A stretch of DNA of 33,502 nt from Verrucomicrobiota bacterium (GCA_003565135.1 PXDC01000065.1:1-33502); one strand, 5' to 3'; numbered from the stretch's first letter, positions 8,160 through 17,613 are shown. Notes: generated by a model not told the origin, from the sequence alone. Made by a program: numbers and translations.

Positions 8160-10619
8160 TCAGATCGAAACTTCCTGCGGTGAGAAACGCAAGAGCCCGG
8201 CACCCTCGACCGGGACGCAGCTGTAAATTTTCGCCTCCAGCTCCCTGGGTTTATAGTAGTGCTTCTCCAGGCACTTAATCAGATTCCGGATGGCATCCTC
8301 TTCAACAAGAACCATGATACAGCCGCCAAGTCCGGCGCCGGAAAGCTGGGCACCAATCACTCCGGGAACGGCGTTGGCGGTTTCCGCAAGAGCGTCGATT
8401 TCCTCAGTGCTGCAGGCATATGTTCCCGATTCGTAAAGCAGGTTTGCGTTTCGGGCAACCCGCGCATCAAGCGCCGAATCGCTAAAATCGAGCGAAAAGG
8501 GAAAGCGCGGTTCTCCTGCTTCGCCGGCAACCACCCGGTCACCGTCGTGACTTGCCGCCATCAGGCACCCGATTTCCCGCACATCTCCCGCTTCCAGCAC
8601 CGAAGCAAAACGCTCGCTTCGGAGGCATTCACTCAAGCCGTACAGCACAATACCCCGCAAATTGTAGGGACCGATGTCCGCGTGCGTCGCAAAATGACGA
8701 TCCAGCAGTTCCTGCTCTTCATCGGTGCAAAGAGCGCGAAGTTCCTCGCGGGTGGGATTCTCAGGGAGCAATTTGAGCGCGCGGTAAATTTGGTCGGCGC
8801 CTACTCCCAGGCGGTGAGGACACAGGTCGCGCAACCTTTGGATACCGGCGGCCGCCGGCCATTTCCGGGCCAGGAGCATCTGGGCAATTTCGTAGGCGGC
8901 GATCCGCTGGTTGAAGGCGTCTTTAGCTCCGTCGCTCTTTTTCGCTTCGATTCCGCTGTGGGCAACAATGACCCGAAGGTGTTCCGGTAAAGCAACCTGC
9001 TTCTTGAAAGTAAAAGGGAAGAACCCGATTTCGGTAACCGTACCGATTCGACTGGTACGGATGGCCGCATGATCTCCGTTGCCGCCCCGTGAACCGACAA
9101 ACCACTCCCCTTCTCCACAAAGATCGATCAGGTCGGCAATCTCCACATTCAGGCGGTTGAAGGCTATGGCGGCTTCGGCAAACCCAACGACAAGCGCGGA
9201 ACTGGATGATAGCCCGGCGCCAATAGGAATATTACTGCCGACAACGCAGTCCATTCCCCTGAGCACCAAATCCGGCGCTTCGTGCTGGAGTCGCAGAAGC
9301 GGCGCGCGGGCGTAATGGCTCCAGTCACCCGGGGCCTGCTCGATGACTTCACGCACCGTGTGTGAATCGATGAGGTCAAGCCAGGTGTCCCAGCTGGTCC
9401 CCTCCAGGATGTCGCGAATACGGAAACATCGATCCTCAAACCTCGTATCCAAATTATGTAAATGGACCTCGTCGTCATCCCTCGGGGCCGCGGCGACAAT
9501 CGTTTCCCGGCTAATCGCCATGACATTGACATCGCCCCCGCGGTGTTCGATATGCCGACCCATAAGATTTATCCGCCCGGGTGCCCGGCAGATAATCATG
9601 AAACGCTCCGCGCCATGGCGTTCGGCGAATCTCTCGACGACCCGTATCATCTGATCCGCCTGCTCATTGAGCGCGTCCCTATTTGAACCGTACACCCCGG
9701 CCAGGACCGAGAAAAACCCTTCGTCTCGATCACGGAGCAAACTGAGCCACTCGCGGGCGGGCTTGAAGGCATCATAACCGAGTTCCCCGGACTCCCGGGC
9801 ACGCACACGCCGGGGTTGTTCCCGCGCCCGCAACACCTGCTCAATGGCAACCAGTTCGGCGGGGGTGTTGAATGCCATCAGGTCCTGATTACGCTTGACC
9901 TCGACAGCCTCAACGTTGTCCGCGGCTGCACGAATCAGTCCCACCGTATCGGTCAGGTACAACTCACCCTGGCTGTTCCCCGTCGTCAGCCCGGATAAGG
10001 CGCCCAAAAGGGCTTCGAATTGAAAAAGGTAGAGTGATCCGTTGCCGCGAATATCAGCCGCTTCGAGGGAACCGGCGGGGATCTCGTCTCCACCAAGAGA
10101 AAGGGTTTCCCCTTTCCGCCAGGCGGCGTCCAGGTCCGGCTTTTCCACAATTCCGAGGACCGCCCCGTTCCCATCCAGAACGACTCGGCCAGCGCTGGTG
10201 GATTCGTCGTACGGCAATGTGGCCAGGGCGAGGGCCGGCCGCCGGGCCTCAAACCGGTCCAACAGTTCGGTCACCACGTGCGGTGCGACCACCTTGTCGC
10301 CCATGGTCACCATAGCGTTGCCCTCGAACCCCTGGGCCTCCAATGCCCGTGCCGCCACCAGGGTCGCATGCCCGGTCCCTTTGGGTTCCGCCTGAAAAAC
10401 AAAAGTGACCTCCGGGTGCTCGGCCGACACCGTCGACACGACCTGATCACACATCTTCCCCACAACAACCACAAAATGCCGGATACCCGCCTCCTTATAG
10501 GCGTCGATCGCGCGACAAATAGCCGGCCGCCCCAGTATGGGAAAGCAAACCTTGTGAGTATCGGTCGAAGCCATACGCTTGCCCTGGCCGCCGGCGAGAA
10601 TGATGCAGGCTGTGGTCAT
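8160..10619 (-). CDS. Bifunctional sugar-1-phosphate nucleotidyltransferase / galactokinase-like GHMP kinase
   Basis: An 819-residue fusion. Residues 1 to about 265 form a GlmU-type nucleotidyltransferase: LAGGQGKRM is the nucleotide-binding loop, followed by HKVCFPILGRPAI, EPKGTGHAT, MGDK, SAGRVV, VEKPD and YLTD. From about residue 345 a galactokinase-like GHMP kinase follows: RAPGRINLMGRHIEHRGG, then the ATP loop NIPIGAGLSSSSALVVG, FVGSRGGNGDHAAI, and near the C-terminus LSGAGLGGC. The galactokinase sugar signature E-H-T-D is replaced by R-H-I-E, so the sugar is probably not galactose. The kinase would phosphorylate C1 and the other domain add the nucleotide, like Bacteroides Fkp but with different domain families in reversed chemistry terms of order only. 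It starts with ATG at 10619. Confidence 0.85.
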   Translation of the reverse strand: MTTACIILAGGQGKRMASTDTHKVCFPILGRPAICRAIDAYKEAGIRHFVVVVGKMCDQVVSTVSAEHPEVTFVFQAEPKGTGHATLVAARALEAQGFEGNAMVTMGDKVVAPHVVTELLDRFEARRPALALATLPYDESTSAGRVVLDGNGAVLGIVEKPDLDAAWRKGETLSLGGDEIPAGSLEAADIRGNGSLYLFQFEALLGALSGLTTGNSQGELYLTDTVGLIRAAADNVEAVEVKRNQDLMAFNTPAELVAIEQVLRAREQPRRVRARESGELGYDAFKPAREWLSLLRDRDEGFFSVLAGVYGSNRDALNEQADQMIRVVERFAERHGAERFMIICRAPGRINLMGRHIEHRGGDVNVMAISRETIVAAAPRDDDEVHLHNLDTRFEDRCFRIRDILEGTSWDTWLDLIDSHTVREVIEQAPGDWSHYARAPLLRLQHEAPDLVLRGMDCVVGSNIPIGAGLSSSSALVVGFAEAAIAFNRLNVEIADLIDLCGEGEWFVGSRGGNGDHAAIRTSRIGTVTEIGFFPFTFKKQVALPEHLRVIVAHSGIEAKKSDGAKDAFNQRIAAYEIAQMLLARKWPAAAGIQRLRDLCPHRLGVGADQIYRALKLLPENPTREELRALCTDEEQELLDRHFATHADIGPYNLRGIVLYGLSECLRSERFASVLEAGDVREIGCLMAASHDGDRVVAGEAGEPRFPFSLDFSDSALDARVARNANLLYESGTYACSTEEIDALAETANAVPGVIGAQLSGAGLGGCIMVLVEEDAIRNLIKCLEKHYYKPRELEAKIYSCVPVEGAGLLRFSPQEVSI

Positions 10620-10667
10620 AATTAGGTCAGTATTATTCCCGTGCCTCGTTTCCGAATGAAAATTTTT

Positions 10668-10673
10668 ATCATA
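10668..10673 (-). promoter_or_regulatory. Possible -10 element before the bifunctional kinase gene
   Basis: TATGAT on the minus strand (5 of 6 to TATAAT) lies about 50 bases upstream of the ATG at 10619, in the AT-rich gap between this gene and fcl. No good -35 is seen at 16-18 bases, so this is weak. The gap holds no gene. Confidence 0.2.
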
Positions 10674-10771
10674 AATGGCCGGAGCAAAGGAGCATACGCC
10701 CTATAGTCCGTTTTGTTTTTCCCGGCTCTTGGCACAGGGTCCCCCTTGAACAGAAAACGGTTCCAACCACC

Positions 10772-11773
10772 CTACCGGGCGCGAAGCCCCGTCGCCTCCT
10801 GTTCACGAAGAAAGGACCGGTAAGTCGAGGCAATGCCTTCGTCCATCGGGATCCCGGCCGCCCAGCCGAGATCCTTCATGCGGGAAACATCGAGGAGTTT
10901 GCGCGGGGTTCCGTCGGGTTTGGATGTATCGAATTTGATTGTGCCCGTATACCCGATGGCCGATTTCACTTTATCCGCCAGCTCGGCAATGGACACGTCC
11001 TCGCCCACCCCGACGTTGACCCAGTCGGGGGGCGCTTCAAGTTCCAGAAGGTGCAGGCAGGCTTCGGCCAGGTCGTCGACGTGCAAAAATTCGCGGCGGG
11101 GCTTTCCGGTACCCCACACGACCACCTCCGGATCGCCGCGCTCCTTTGCTTCATGAAAACGCCGGATCAGGGCCGGAAGTACGTGGCTGTTTTCCGGGTG
11201 GTAGTTGTCGCCGGGACCGTAAAGGTTGGTGGGCATGGCCGAGTGAAACAGCACCCCGTACTGTTTCCGGTAATACTGACAAAGTTTCAGGCCGGCTATT
11301 TTGGCGATGGCGTAGGCTTCGTTGGTCGGCTCCAGGGGGCCGGTCAGGAGGCAATCCTCCGGCATCGGCTGGGGGGCGTGCTTCGGGTAAATGCAGGAAC
11401 TGCCCAGAAACAGGAGGCGCCGGATTCCGGCCGCCCATGCCCCGTGAATCAGGTTCTGGGCAATGGCCAGGTTTTCGTAAAGGAATTGGGCGGGATAAGT
11501 ATTGTTCGCATGAATCCCCCCCACCCGGGCCGCCGCGACGATGACCGCGTCCGGTTGCTCCCGCTGGTAGAAATCCCGGACGGCTTCCTGGCTGGTAAGA
11601 TCGAGCTCATCACGGGTCCGCGTAATGACATTCGTCCAACCCCGCGCCTCGCAGGCGCGAACCAGGGCGCTGCCGACCATGCCTCGATGACCGGATACGA
11701 ATAAACGCGTTCCGCGCTGTACCGGGTTGGTAGCGGCTTTGCCGCTGTGCGTGGATCCTGATTCCTGGTGCAT
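10772..11773 (-). CDS. fcl: GDP-L-fucose synthase
   Basis: This enzyme epimerises and reduces GDP-4-keto-6-deoxy-D-mannose to GDP-L-fucose with NADPH. It is an extended SDR protein: the cofactor loop is [11 protein letters not shown], followed by the family-typical [19 protein letters not shown] and FLGSSCIYP (catalytic Ser). The YAIAK motif supplies the catalytic Tyr and Lys, and [22 protein letters not shown] is near-diagnostic. I chose the ATG at 11773, giving 333 residues. The longer frame from the GTG at 11830 overlaps gmd by 32 bases, and its nearest purine-rich site is too far away. It lies directly behind gmd, completing a two-step pathway from GDP-mannose. Confidence 0.93.
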   Translation of the reverse strand: MHQESGSTHSGKAATNPVQRGTRLFVSGHRGMVGSALVRACEARGWTNVITRTRDELDLTSQEAVRDFYQREQPDAVIVAAARVGGIHANNTYPAQFLYENLAIAQNLIHGAWAAGIRRLLFLGSSCIYPKHAPQPMPEDCLLTGPLEPTNEAYAIAKIAGLKLCQYYRKQYGVLFHSAMPTNLYGPGDNYHPENSHVLPALIRRFHEAKERGDPEVVVWGTGKPRREFLHVDDLAEACLHLLELEAPPDWVNVGVGEDVSIAELADKVKSAIGYTGTIKFDTSKPDGTPRKLLDVSRMKDLGWAAGIPMDEGIASTYRSFLREQEATGLRAR

Positions 11774-11798
11774 GAAGCCCATTCCGCGCGGCGCCTGG

Positions 11799-12836
11799 TT
11801 AGCGCGAAGCGCCACTGCGTTCACTTTCACGGAAACGCGCGTACCGCGCCTCCTCTTCAGCGAGTTTCAGGTCGTGGTCGACCATAAGTTTAACGAGTTC
11901 CTTGAACTTGTATTTCGGTTCCCAGCCGAGCTGTTTCCTCGCTTTGCCCGCATCTCCCACCAAAAGGTCCACTTCGGCCGGCCTTTCGTAACGGGAATCG
12001 TGTTTTACGTACTGCTTCCAGTCGAGATCGAGAAGACCGAAGGCCTCCTCGCAGAATTCGGCCACGCTGTGGGTTTCACCGGTCGCCACCACGTAATCGT
12101 CCGGGTTGTCCTGCTGCAGCATCAACCACATCATTTCGACATACTCCTTGGCGTATCCCCAGTCGCGCCGGGCGTCGACGTTTCCCAGGTAGAGGGCATC
12201 CTGGAGGCCGGTCTTGATGCGTGTCGCCGCCCGGGTGATTTTGCGGGTAACAAAGGTTTCTCCACGGCGGGGAGATTCGTGATTAAAAAGGATCCCATTG
12301 CTCGCGTGCAGGTTGTAGGACTCGCGATAATTGACCGTGAGCCAGTAGGCGTATACCTTGGCGCAACCATAAGGCGAACGCGGCCAGAACGGCGTCGTTT
12401 CCCTTTGGGGAACCTCCTGGACCTGGCCGAACATTTCCGAAGACGACGCCTGGTAGAAACGAACCTTCTTGACCAGGCCGGCCTCACGGATCGCCTCCAG
12501 GATTCTCAACGAACCGAGCCCGCCGACGTCCCCGGTATACTCCGGAATATCGAACGACACCCGAACATGGCTTTGGGCACCGAGGTGATAAACTTCGTCC
12601 GGGGCAAGCTCGTAGAGCAGCTTCACCATCTGGACCGAATCGGCCAGATCGCCGTAGTGCAGAATCAAACGATTCCCGGGGCTGTGGGGATCCTGGTAGA
12701 GGTGATCGATCCGAGACGTATTAAACGTCGATGCCCGCCGGATGACGCCGTGGACTTCATACCCTTTCTCCAGGAGCAGTTGCGCCAGGTAGGATCCGTC
12801 CTGCCCGGTGATGCCGGTAATGAGCGCTTTTTTCAT
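11799..12836 (-). CDS. gmd: GDP-mannose 4,6-dehydratase
   Basis: A 345-residue extended SDR enzyme that converts GDP-D-mannose to GDP-4-keto-6-deoxy-D-mannose. It opens with [20 protein letters not shown], the Gmd version of the GxxGxxG loop, then [18 protein letters not shown], which binds [21 protein letters not shown] holds the catalytic Ser/Glu, and [12 protein letters not shown] the Tyr-x3-Lys. [16 protein letters not shown]-type residues follow as [15 protein letters not shown]. The length is normal for the family. fcl follows immediately, so the pair makes GDP-L-fucose (or a related 6-deoxyhexose precursor). No GDP-mannose-producing genes are present in the window. Confidence 0.96.
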   Translation of the reverse strand: MKKALITGITGQDGSYLAQLLLEKGYEVHGVIRRASTFNTSRIDHLYQDPHSPGNRLILHYGDLADSVQMVKLLYELAPDEVYHLGAQSHVRVSFDIPEYTGDVGGLGSLRILEAIREAGLVKKVRFYQASSSEMFGQVQEVPQRETTPFWPRSPYGCAKVYAYWLTVNYRESYNLHASNGILFNHESPRRGETFVTRKITRAATRIKTGLQDALYLGNVDARRDWGYAKEYVEMMWLMLQQDNPDDYVVATGETHSVAEFCEEAFGLLDLDWKQYVKHDSRYERPAEVDLLVGDAGKARKQLGWEPKYKFKELVKLMVDHDLKLAEEEARYARFRESERSGASR

Positions 12837-13027
12837 AATGTCATTGCAGAAGGCGGACCCTCCGAAACTCCGGATTTCCCTGCCCGGAGGTTGCCGCCCG
12901 GAAGCCTATCGGTTGATTCGGGGTGCGGATTTATTTTCCGGGCGACATCGCACCGTTCGTTTCTTGCCGGGTTTCGAGCAGGCTTCGCCCCGTCACTTCT
13001 ACCGGGAGGTGATTCATAAAACACTTA

Positions 13028-13033
13028 ATTATA
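13028..13033 (-). promoter_or_regulatory. Candidate -10 element for the gmd-fcl unit
   Basis: A perfect TATAAT on the minus strand sits in an AT-rich stretch (13,016-13,040) about 190 bases upstream of the gmd start. The -35 region 17 bases further up is poor. It is the best promoter-like element in the 621-base gap-containing stretch between gmd and the aminotransferase gene. Confidence 0.3.
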
Positions 13034-13162
13034 AAAGCTTGCAGAAGAAATGACCGCCACCGGCTCACTTATTTACAGCCGATTGCCTTCAATTCTCAAA
13101 CAAGGAACGGAACGAAAACGAAAAGCTCATTTAAGACCCATCAAACGCCAAACCTCAACGCT

Positions 13163-13265
13163 CTTTTCAAATAAAATTGAAAAGCCGACTCCCCGGGATC
13201 CCGGGACGACGGGACCGAGGTCCACGCGCAATCCCCCCGCCGGGCACAAGGCCCCGGACCCGTCG
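13163..13265 (-). terminator. Nested inverted repeats downstream of the aminotransferase gene
   Basis: The gene-free stretch 12837-13294 contains several clear inverted repeats. CCCGGGATCCCGGG at 13192-13205 is a perfect 14-base palindrome. CTTTTCAA (13163-13170) pairs with TTGAAAAG (13177-13184) over a 6-base loop. CGACGGG (13207-13213) pairs with CCCGTCG (13259-13265). Read in the direction of the aminotransferase gene, GC-rich stems come first and a T-rich hairpin last, which suits a transcription terminator or RNA-stabilising 3' end. No single textbook stem-plus-T-run is present. Confidence 0.4.
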
Positions 13266-13294
13266 CCCGCCTTTGGTTCGCGACATCACTCCGT

Positions 13295-14458
13295 CTACCT
13301 TTCGGCGACCAGGAAATCTTTAATCGCTTCAACAACCGCACCGCGCTGGTCTTCGGTGATTTCCGGAAAGACCGGAATACTGATCGCCTCTGCGGCGAGG
13401 TATTCGCTCACGGGCAACGCGTCGCCGCGGTAAAACTCCCGGAAGCATTCCTGCCGGTGCATCGGCACCGGGTAGTAGATTTCGGAGCCGATTCCCCTCT
13501 CGGCCAGGTGAGCCCTGAGGGCATCGCGCCGCCCGTTACCGGGGACCCGGAGGGTGTACTGGTTCCATATATGCCGGCAGTCGCCGTTCGCCTGCGGGAG
13601 CAGGATGGCGGCGGCGGAAGTCTCGTCAACCCGGCCGTTGTTCATCGCCACACCGGGCAACCGGGCGAGGTGTTCCGTGTAAAAAGCGGCATTGGCCCGG
13701 CGTCTCTCGGTGTAGTCGGGGTAGTGCGGCAGTTTGACCTGGAGGAGGGCCGCCTGCAGCGGATCCATTCGGAAATTGCCGCCGACGTACTTGTGGTAAT
13801 ATTTCGGTTTCGAGCCGTGGGTCCGCAGAATCCGTGCTTTCTCGGAGAGCTCGTCGTCGTTGGCGACCAGCATTCCGGAATCACCGAAACCCCCGAGATT
13901 CTTGGAGGGGAAGAAGCTGAACGTTCCAAACGTGCCGATCCCTCCCAGCGGGCGATCCCTGTAGGCCGCACCCAGCGACTGGGCGGCGTCTTCGATTACG
14001 GCCAGCCCGTGTTCGTCCGCCAGCGCCATAACGGCATCCATGTCAGCCGACTGGCCAAACAGGTGCACCGGAATGACGGCCTTTGTCTTTGGCGATACTT
14101 TCCTGGCCGCGTCGGCGACATCGAGGTTGAAGCTCGCCGGTTCGGCATCGACAAAAACCGGAATGGCCCCGGTGCGGGCGATACACCCGGCCGTGGCGAA
14201 AAAGGTGAAACTCGGGCAAAGGACCTCGTCGCCCGGGCCGATGTCGAGGGCCATTAACGCCAGCAGAATGGCGTCGGTTCCGGATGTCACCCCGATGCCG
14301 TGCCGGGCGCCCGCCATACGGGCCACATCTCCTTCAAACCCCTCGACCTCCGGACCCAGAATAAACCGGCCCGAATGAAGGACTCGATCGAAGGCATCTT
14401 TCAATTCATTTTCGAGCGCGAGATTCTGCGCATTCAGGTCGAGTAAGGGAACATTCAT
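13295..14458 (-). CDS. DegT/DnrJ/EryC1/StrS-family PLP aminotransferase
   Basis: 387 residues from the ATG at 14458, beginning MNVPLLDLNAQ as is usual for the family; the longer frame from 14566 adds a non-conserved leader. Landmarks are TSGTDAILLAL (PLP phosphate binding), PSFTFFATA, VIPVHLFGQSADMD, IEDAAQSLGA (Asp contacting the PLP nitrogen) and SFFPSKNLGGFGD, with the Schiff-base lysine at residue 186. VGGNFRMDPLQAALL and GSEIYYPVPMHRQ complete the fold. These enzymes transaminate 3- or 4-keto nucleotide sugars. No matching keto-sugar-forming dehydrogenase is adjacent, so the substrate is open. It lies 146 bases after the UDP-xylose synthase gene. Confidence 0.92.
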   Translation of the reverse strand: MNVPLLDLNAQNLALENELKDAFDRVLHSGRFILGPEVEGFEGDVARMAGARHGIGVTSGTDAILLALMALDIGPGDEVLCPSFTFFATAGCIARTGAIPVFVDAEPASFNLDVADAARKVSPKTKAVIPVHLFGQSADMDAVMALADEHGLAVIEDAAQSLGAAYRDRPLGGIGTFGTFSFFPSKNLGGFGDSGMLVANDDELSEKARILRTHGSKPKYYHKYVGGNFRMDPLQAALLQVKLPHYPDYTERRRANAAFYTEHLARLPGVAMNNGRVDETSAAAILLPQANGDCRHIWNQYTLRVPGNGRRDALRAHLAERGIGSEIYYPVPMHRQECFREFYRGDALPVSEYLAAEAISIPVFPEITEDQRGAVVEAIKDFLVAER

Positions 14459-14604
14459 GGTTTGATTGCCGTCCGCGCCGGCGGGAAGAGCTTTGTCGTT
14501 GATTGCCGGTTGGACGTTTGGACGTATTCCGTACGCATCAACCCGCTGTGGCCCGAAAATCTGCACCTTTCTTCACCACAAGGCAAGAACCGAGAACCCC
14601 CCGG

Positions 14605-15579
14605 TCAGGAATCCGAAGCACCGGTCTGCACCCTTCCCGCCTTGGCGAGCTCCCGGAAAAACGCTATGGTCTGTCTCAACCCCTCATCCAGGGGAATGAC
14701 CGGCACCCACCCCAGGTACTTCTTCGCGAGGGCCAGGTCGGGCTGGCGCTGGAGGGGATCATCCGCCGGCAGTGGACGGAAGGCGATTTTAGATCCGCTT
14801 CCGGTCAGCTCGATCACTTTCTCCGCCAGCTCGAGAATGGTGAATTCGGACGGGTTGCCCAGATTCACCGGCCCCACGGTTTCCTCCTGTTTCATCAGCC
14901 GCATGAACGCCTCGATCAGGTCGTCGACGTAGCAGAACGACCGGGTTTGCTCACCTTTGCCGTAGATCGTAATAGCCTCTCCCCGGAGCGCCTGAATAAT
15001 AAAGTTCGACACCACTCTCCCGTCATCCTCCAGCATGCGCGGCCCGTAGGTGTTGAAGATACGGGCGACACGGACGTCGACCCCGTTCTCCCGGTGGTAG
15101 TCAAAGAACAGCGTCTCGGCGCAGCGTTTGCCTTCGTCATAACAGGCGCGCGGCCCGATCGGATTGACGTTGCCCCGGTAGGTTTCCCGCTGGGGGTGTT
15201 CGGTTGGATCCCCGTACACCTCGGAAGTCGACGCCTGGAAAATCCGGGCTTTCACCCGCTTGGCCAGGCCCAGGCAGTTGATCGCCCCGACCACCGAGGT
15301 TTTCACCGTCTTGATCGGGTTGTATTGATAATGGATGGGCGAGGCCGGGCAGGCCAGGTTGAATATCCAGTCGACCTCGACCTTGAAAGGATCGGTGACG
15401 TCGTGCCGCATGATTTCGAAGCGGGGATTCTTTTCCAGATGGAGGACATTGGCCTTCCTGCCCGTAAAGAAATTGTCGAGACAGATCACCTCGTGCCCCT
15501 CGGAAAGGAGCCGTTCACAAAGATGGCTGCCGAGAAAACCGGCGCCGCCGGTAACCAGTGTACGCATAACAGAAATCAT
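14605..15579 (-). CDS. UDP-glucuronate decarboxylase (UDP-xylose synthase)
   Basis: A 324-residue extended SDR enzyme that oxidises UDP-glucuronate at C4, decarboxylates it and re-reduces it to UDP-xylose. [19 protein letters not shown] binds [19 protein letters not shown] and [12 protein letters not shown] follow, and [17 protein letters not shown] is typical of the UXS group. STSEVYGDP and [14 protein letters not shown] carry the catalytic Ser/Glu and the Tyr-x3-Lys, and [10 protein letters not shown] completes the signature. The ATG at 15579 has GGGAGG nine bases upstream; a second ATG at 15567 lacks one. It is downstream of galU and the glucuronokinase-like gene, so its substrate could come from glucuronate salvage. 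Confidence 0.92.
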   Translation of the reverse strand: MISVMRTLVTGGAGFLGSHLCERLLSEGHEVICLDNFFTGRKANVLHLEKNPRFEIMRHDVTDPFKVEVDWIFNLACPASPIHYQYNPIKTVKTSVVGAINCLGLAKRVKARIFQASTSEVYGDPTEHPQRETYRGNVNPIGPRACYDEGKRCAETLFFDYHRENGVDVRVARIFNTYGPRMLEDDGRVVSNFIIQALRGEAITIYGKGEQTRSFCYVDDLIEAFMRLMKQEETVGPVNLGNPSEFTILELAEKVIELTGSGSKIAFRPLPADDPLQRQPDLALAKKYLGWVPVIPLDEGLRQTIAFFRELAKAGRVQTGASDS

Positions 15580-15703
15580 TGGCAGAAGCCTCCCGGGCTC
15601 AATGCTTTTCGGAGATCATGGGGTCATTCCTGTTTCGAATCCGCCGTCGCGGGGCGGCGGCTTCCGGAAGGATAGGCGGCGGCATCGAACGCCGGACTCC
15701 GAC

Positions 15704-16546
15704 TCATTGCAGCGCCCTCCGCAGCCCGTCGGGATTGCCGATGTCATGCCGGACACCGGAGAGGACGACGGCGTGAAATCCCTCGCGCTCCATCAGGGCC
15801 TTCATGGCATCGGTGAGCTGAATCTCGCCGTTCCTGCCGGGCGTTGTTTTCTCCAGCTCCGGAAAAAGGCCAGGCGTAAAGACGTACCGGGCGGCAAAGG
15901 CGTAATGCCCGGGCCCCGCCCCGGAACCGGGGTCGATCACGGGCGCTTCGTCCGCGGCCGGTTTCTCCACCATTTCGCGCAGGCAAAAGACCCCCGGGGC
16001 CACCGCCTCGCCGCCGGCCACGCCGTAGCGGCCGACCCGTTCGGAGGAGACCGGCTCCACGGCGACCACGGAGGTTTCGCGCTCCTCAAAGGCCGCCACG
16101 AGTCGGGTCATAGTGGACGGAACGGGGCTCGGGCCCGGCCCGATGAACGTATCTCCCAGCAGAACACCGAACGGTTCATCGCCCGCAAACGCCCGCCCCT
16201 GCAACACCGCATCGCCGAGCCCCTTCATCTCGTTCTGGTAAACGTAATGAATCCGGGCCATTTCCGAAAGGCGCCGGAGCCCCTCGGCAAGTTCGCCTTT
16301 CCCGGTCGCCTCCAGGCGCCGCTCGAGCTCCGGATTCCGCGCAAAATAATCCGGGATGGCTTCCTTGCCCCGGCTGATCACCACCAAAATCTCGTTCAGA
16401 CCGGCTTCCACCGCCTCCTCCACCACGTACTGGATGACCGGTTTGTCGCCCACCGGCAACATTTCCTTGGGCACCGTTTTGGTAATGGGCAGGAACCGCG
16501 TGCCGAACCCGGCCGCGGGAATAATCGCTTTGCGAATACGTAACAT
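15704..16546 (-). CDS. galU: UTP-glucose-1-phosphate uridylyltransferase (GalU type)
   Basis: 280 residues of GalU-type nucleotidyltransferase. AIIPAAGFGTRFLPITK is the nucleotide-binding loop, and KEMLPVGDKPVIQYVVEEAVEAG is near-identical to the family consensus. Further marks are YVYQNEMKGLGDAVLQG, GVLLGDTFIG with the metal-binding Asp, and MVEKPA. The known reaction is UTP plus glucose-1-phosphate to UDP-glucose. It lies between a glucuronokinase-like gene (35-base gap) and UDP-xylose synthase (124-base gap). It might therefore accept glucuronate-1-phosphate here; that is inference from context, since the motifs look like ordinary GalU. Confidence 0.9.
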   Translation of the reverse strand: MLRIRKAIIPAAGFGTRFLPITKTVPKEMLPVGDKPVIQYVVEEAVEAGLNEILVVISRGKEAIPDYFARNPELERRLEATGKGELAEGLRRLSEMARIHYVYQNEMKGLGDAVLQGRAFAGDEPFGVLLGDTFIGPGPSPVPSTMTRLVAAFEERETSVVAVEPVSSERVGRYGVAGGEAVAPGVFCLREMVEKPAADEAPVIDPGSGAGPGHYAFAARYVFTPGLFPELEKTTPGRNGEIQLTDAMKALMEREGFHAVVLSGVRHDIGNPDGLRRALQ

Positions 16547-16581
16547 GCAGACGAATCCGGTTTATCTTGTCGCCGCCACGA

Positions 16582-17613
16582 TCAGCCCGCTTGAACAGCT
16601 TCGGCATCGGTGTAAACCGGGGCAAACTCCGGCCGGATGACCACGATATTCTTCGGTGCGAACACCTCCTCCAGGCGCTGGAACATGGCGTTATCCTCGT
16701 AGGTTCCGACAATAGCACCCCCGCTTCCGGCAAACTTTGCGCTCGCTCCGACCTTCCGGGCGGTCTCCACCAGGTCCCGGTTGCCGTCGCCCACGTCATA
16801 AAGGTTCGCCCGCTTGTCGAAGTTCGCATCGAGCAAACGCCCGATTCCGGCACGGTCCCCGTTCAGCAGCGCGCCGCGGCAGCTTTCGGTCAGGTCGGCC
16901 CAGAATTGCATGGCCTCACAGACATCGGGATCTCCCCGCTGCCAACGGAGCTTCAGGTCGTTGTGGTAAATTTCGGTGCCCTGCGAAAGGTCGTCCCGGT
17001 ACGCGATATACAACGGCGGCAGGCAGGCGACATCGAGGTTTTCGTAACGCCCGTACCCGTTCCGTTCGAAATACTTTCGGTCGAAATCCATGTACACCAA
17101 GCCCTGGTAGGCCTGGGCCACCCGGTCCTGCAGGCCGGCGGGGATAGCCAGTTCCTCGGTCTCCACGGAACGCACCACGTTGGCCAAAACCGGACGGTCG
17201 ATCTCGACCCCGTAAAACGCGGTCAACGCCCGCATACAGGCCGTAATAATCGCGCTCGATCCGGCCAGGCCGACCCGGTTCGGAATATCGGATGAATACC
17301 GGATGGTGAAATTTCTTTCGTCCAGTTCGATACCGTTTTCGCGGCAGTGATCGTAGAACCGCTTGATGCTCGCCTTGAGCAGCCGGAATCCCCCGTAATA
17401 ACCGTGCTTACGGACATCGTCGTGCAACGAGGCGATGCTCTGGAAAACCGAGTGATCCCGGCGACTGGGAACCAGTTCGATCTCGGGCGACTCCCACAGG
17501 GAAATCCGGGCGGAAAAATTGGTGAAACAGAACGCGATGGTTTTCCCGAAGTAGCCGTCGGACGGATTTCCGATCAAACCGGCGCGTGGATAGGCAACAG
17601 TACGTATAATCAC
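16582..17613 (-). CDS. GHMP kinase resembling plant glucuronokinase
   Basis: A 343-residue GHMP-superfamily kinase. The N-terminus has AGLIGNPSDGYFGKTIAF, matching from memory the LGNPSDVYFGRTI of Arabidopsis glucuronokinase. The same holds for YYGGFRLLKA near residue 73, the ATP loop IPNRVGLAGSSAI (110-122), and IPAGLQDRVAQAYQGLVYMDF (158-177). In the C-terminal part SAKFAGSGGAIVG is GHMP motif 3. Glucuronokinase makes glucuronate-1-phosphate from free glucuronate and ATP. The start is GTG at 17613, overlapping the cysQ stop as GTGA, with GGGAG nine bases upstream. Other sugar kinases of this superfamily (for example heptose kinases) are possible, but the Asn-Pro-Ser-Asp signature favours a uronic acid or related sugar. 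Confidence 0.78.
   Translation of the reverse strand: MIIRTVAYPRAGLIGNPSDGYFGKTIAFCFTNFSARISLWESPEIELVPSRRDHSVFQSIASLHDDVRKHGYYGGFRLLKASIKRFYDHCRENGIELDERNFTIRYSSDIPNRVGLAGSSAIITACMRALTAFYGVEIDRPVLANVVRSVETEELAIPAGLQDRVAQAYQGLVYMDFDRKYFERNGYGRYENLDVACLPPLYIAYRDDLSQGTEIYHNDLKLRWQRGDPDVCEAMQFWADLTESCRGALLNGDRAGIGRLLDANFDKRANLYDVGDGNRDLVETARKVGASAKFAGSGGAIVGTYEDNAMFQRLEEVFAPKNIVVIRPEFAPVYTDAEAVQAG

Noticed and set aside
11727-13019. A 430-codon plus-strand frame
   Set aside because: It is antisense to gmd and the start of fcl, and has no recognisable domain.
14503-16543. Two ~400-codon plus-strand frames
   Set aside because: They are antisense to the UDP-xylose synthase and galU genes and have no motifs.
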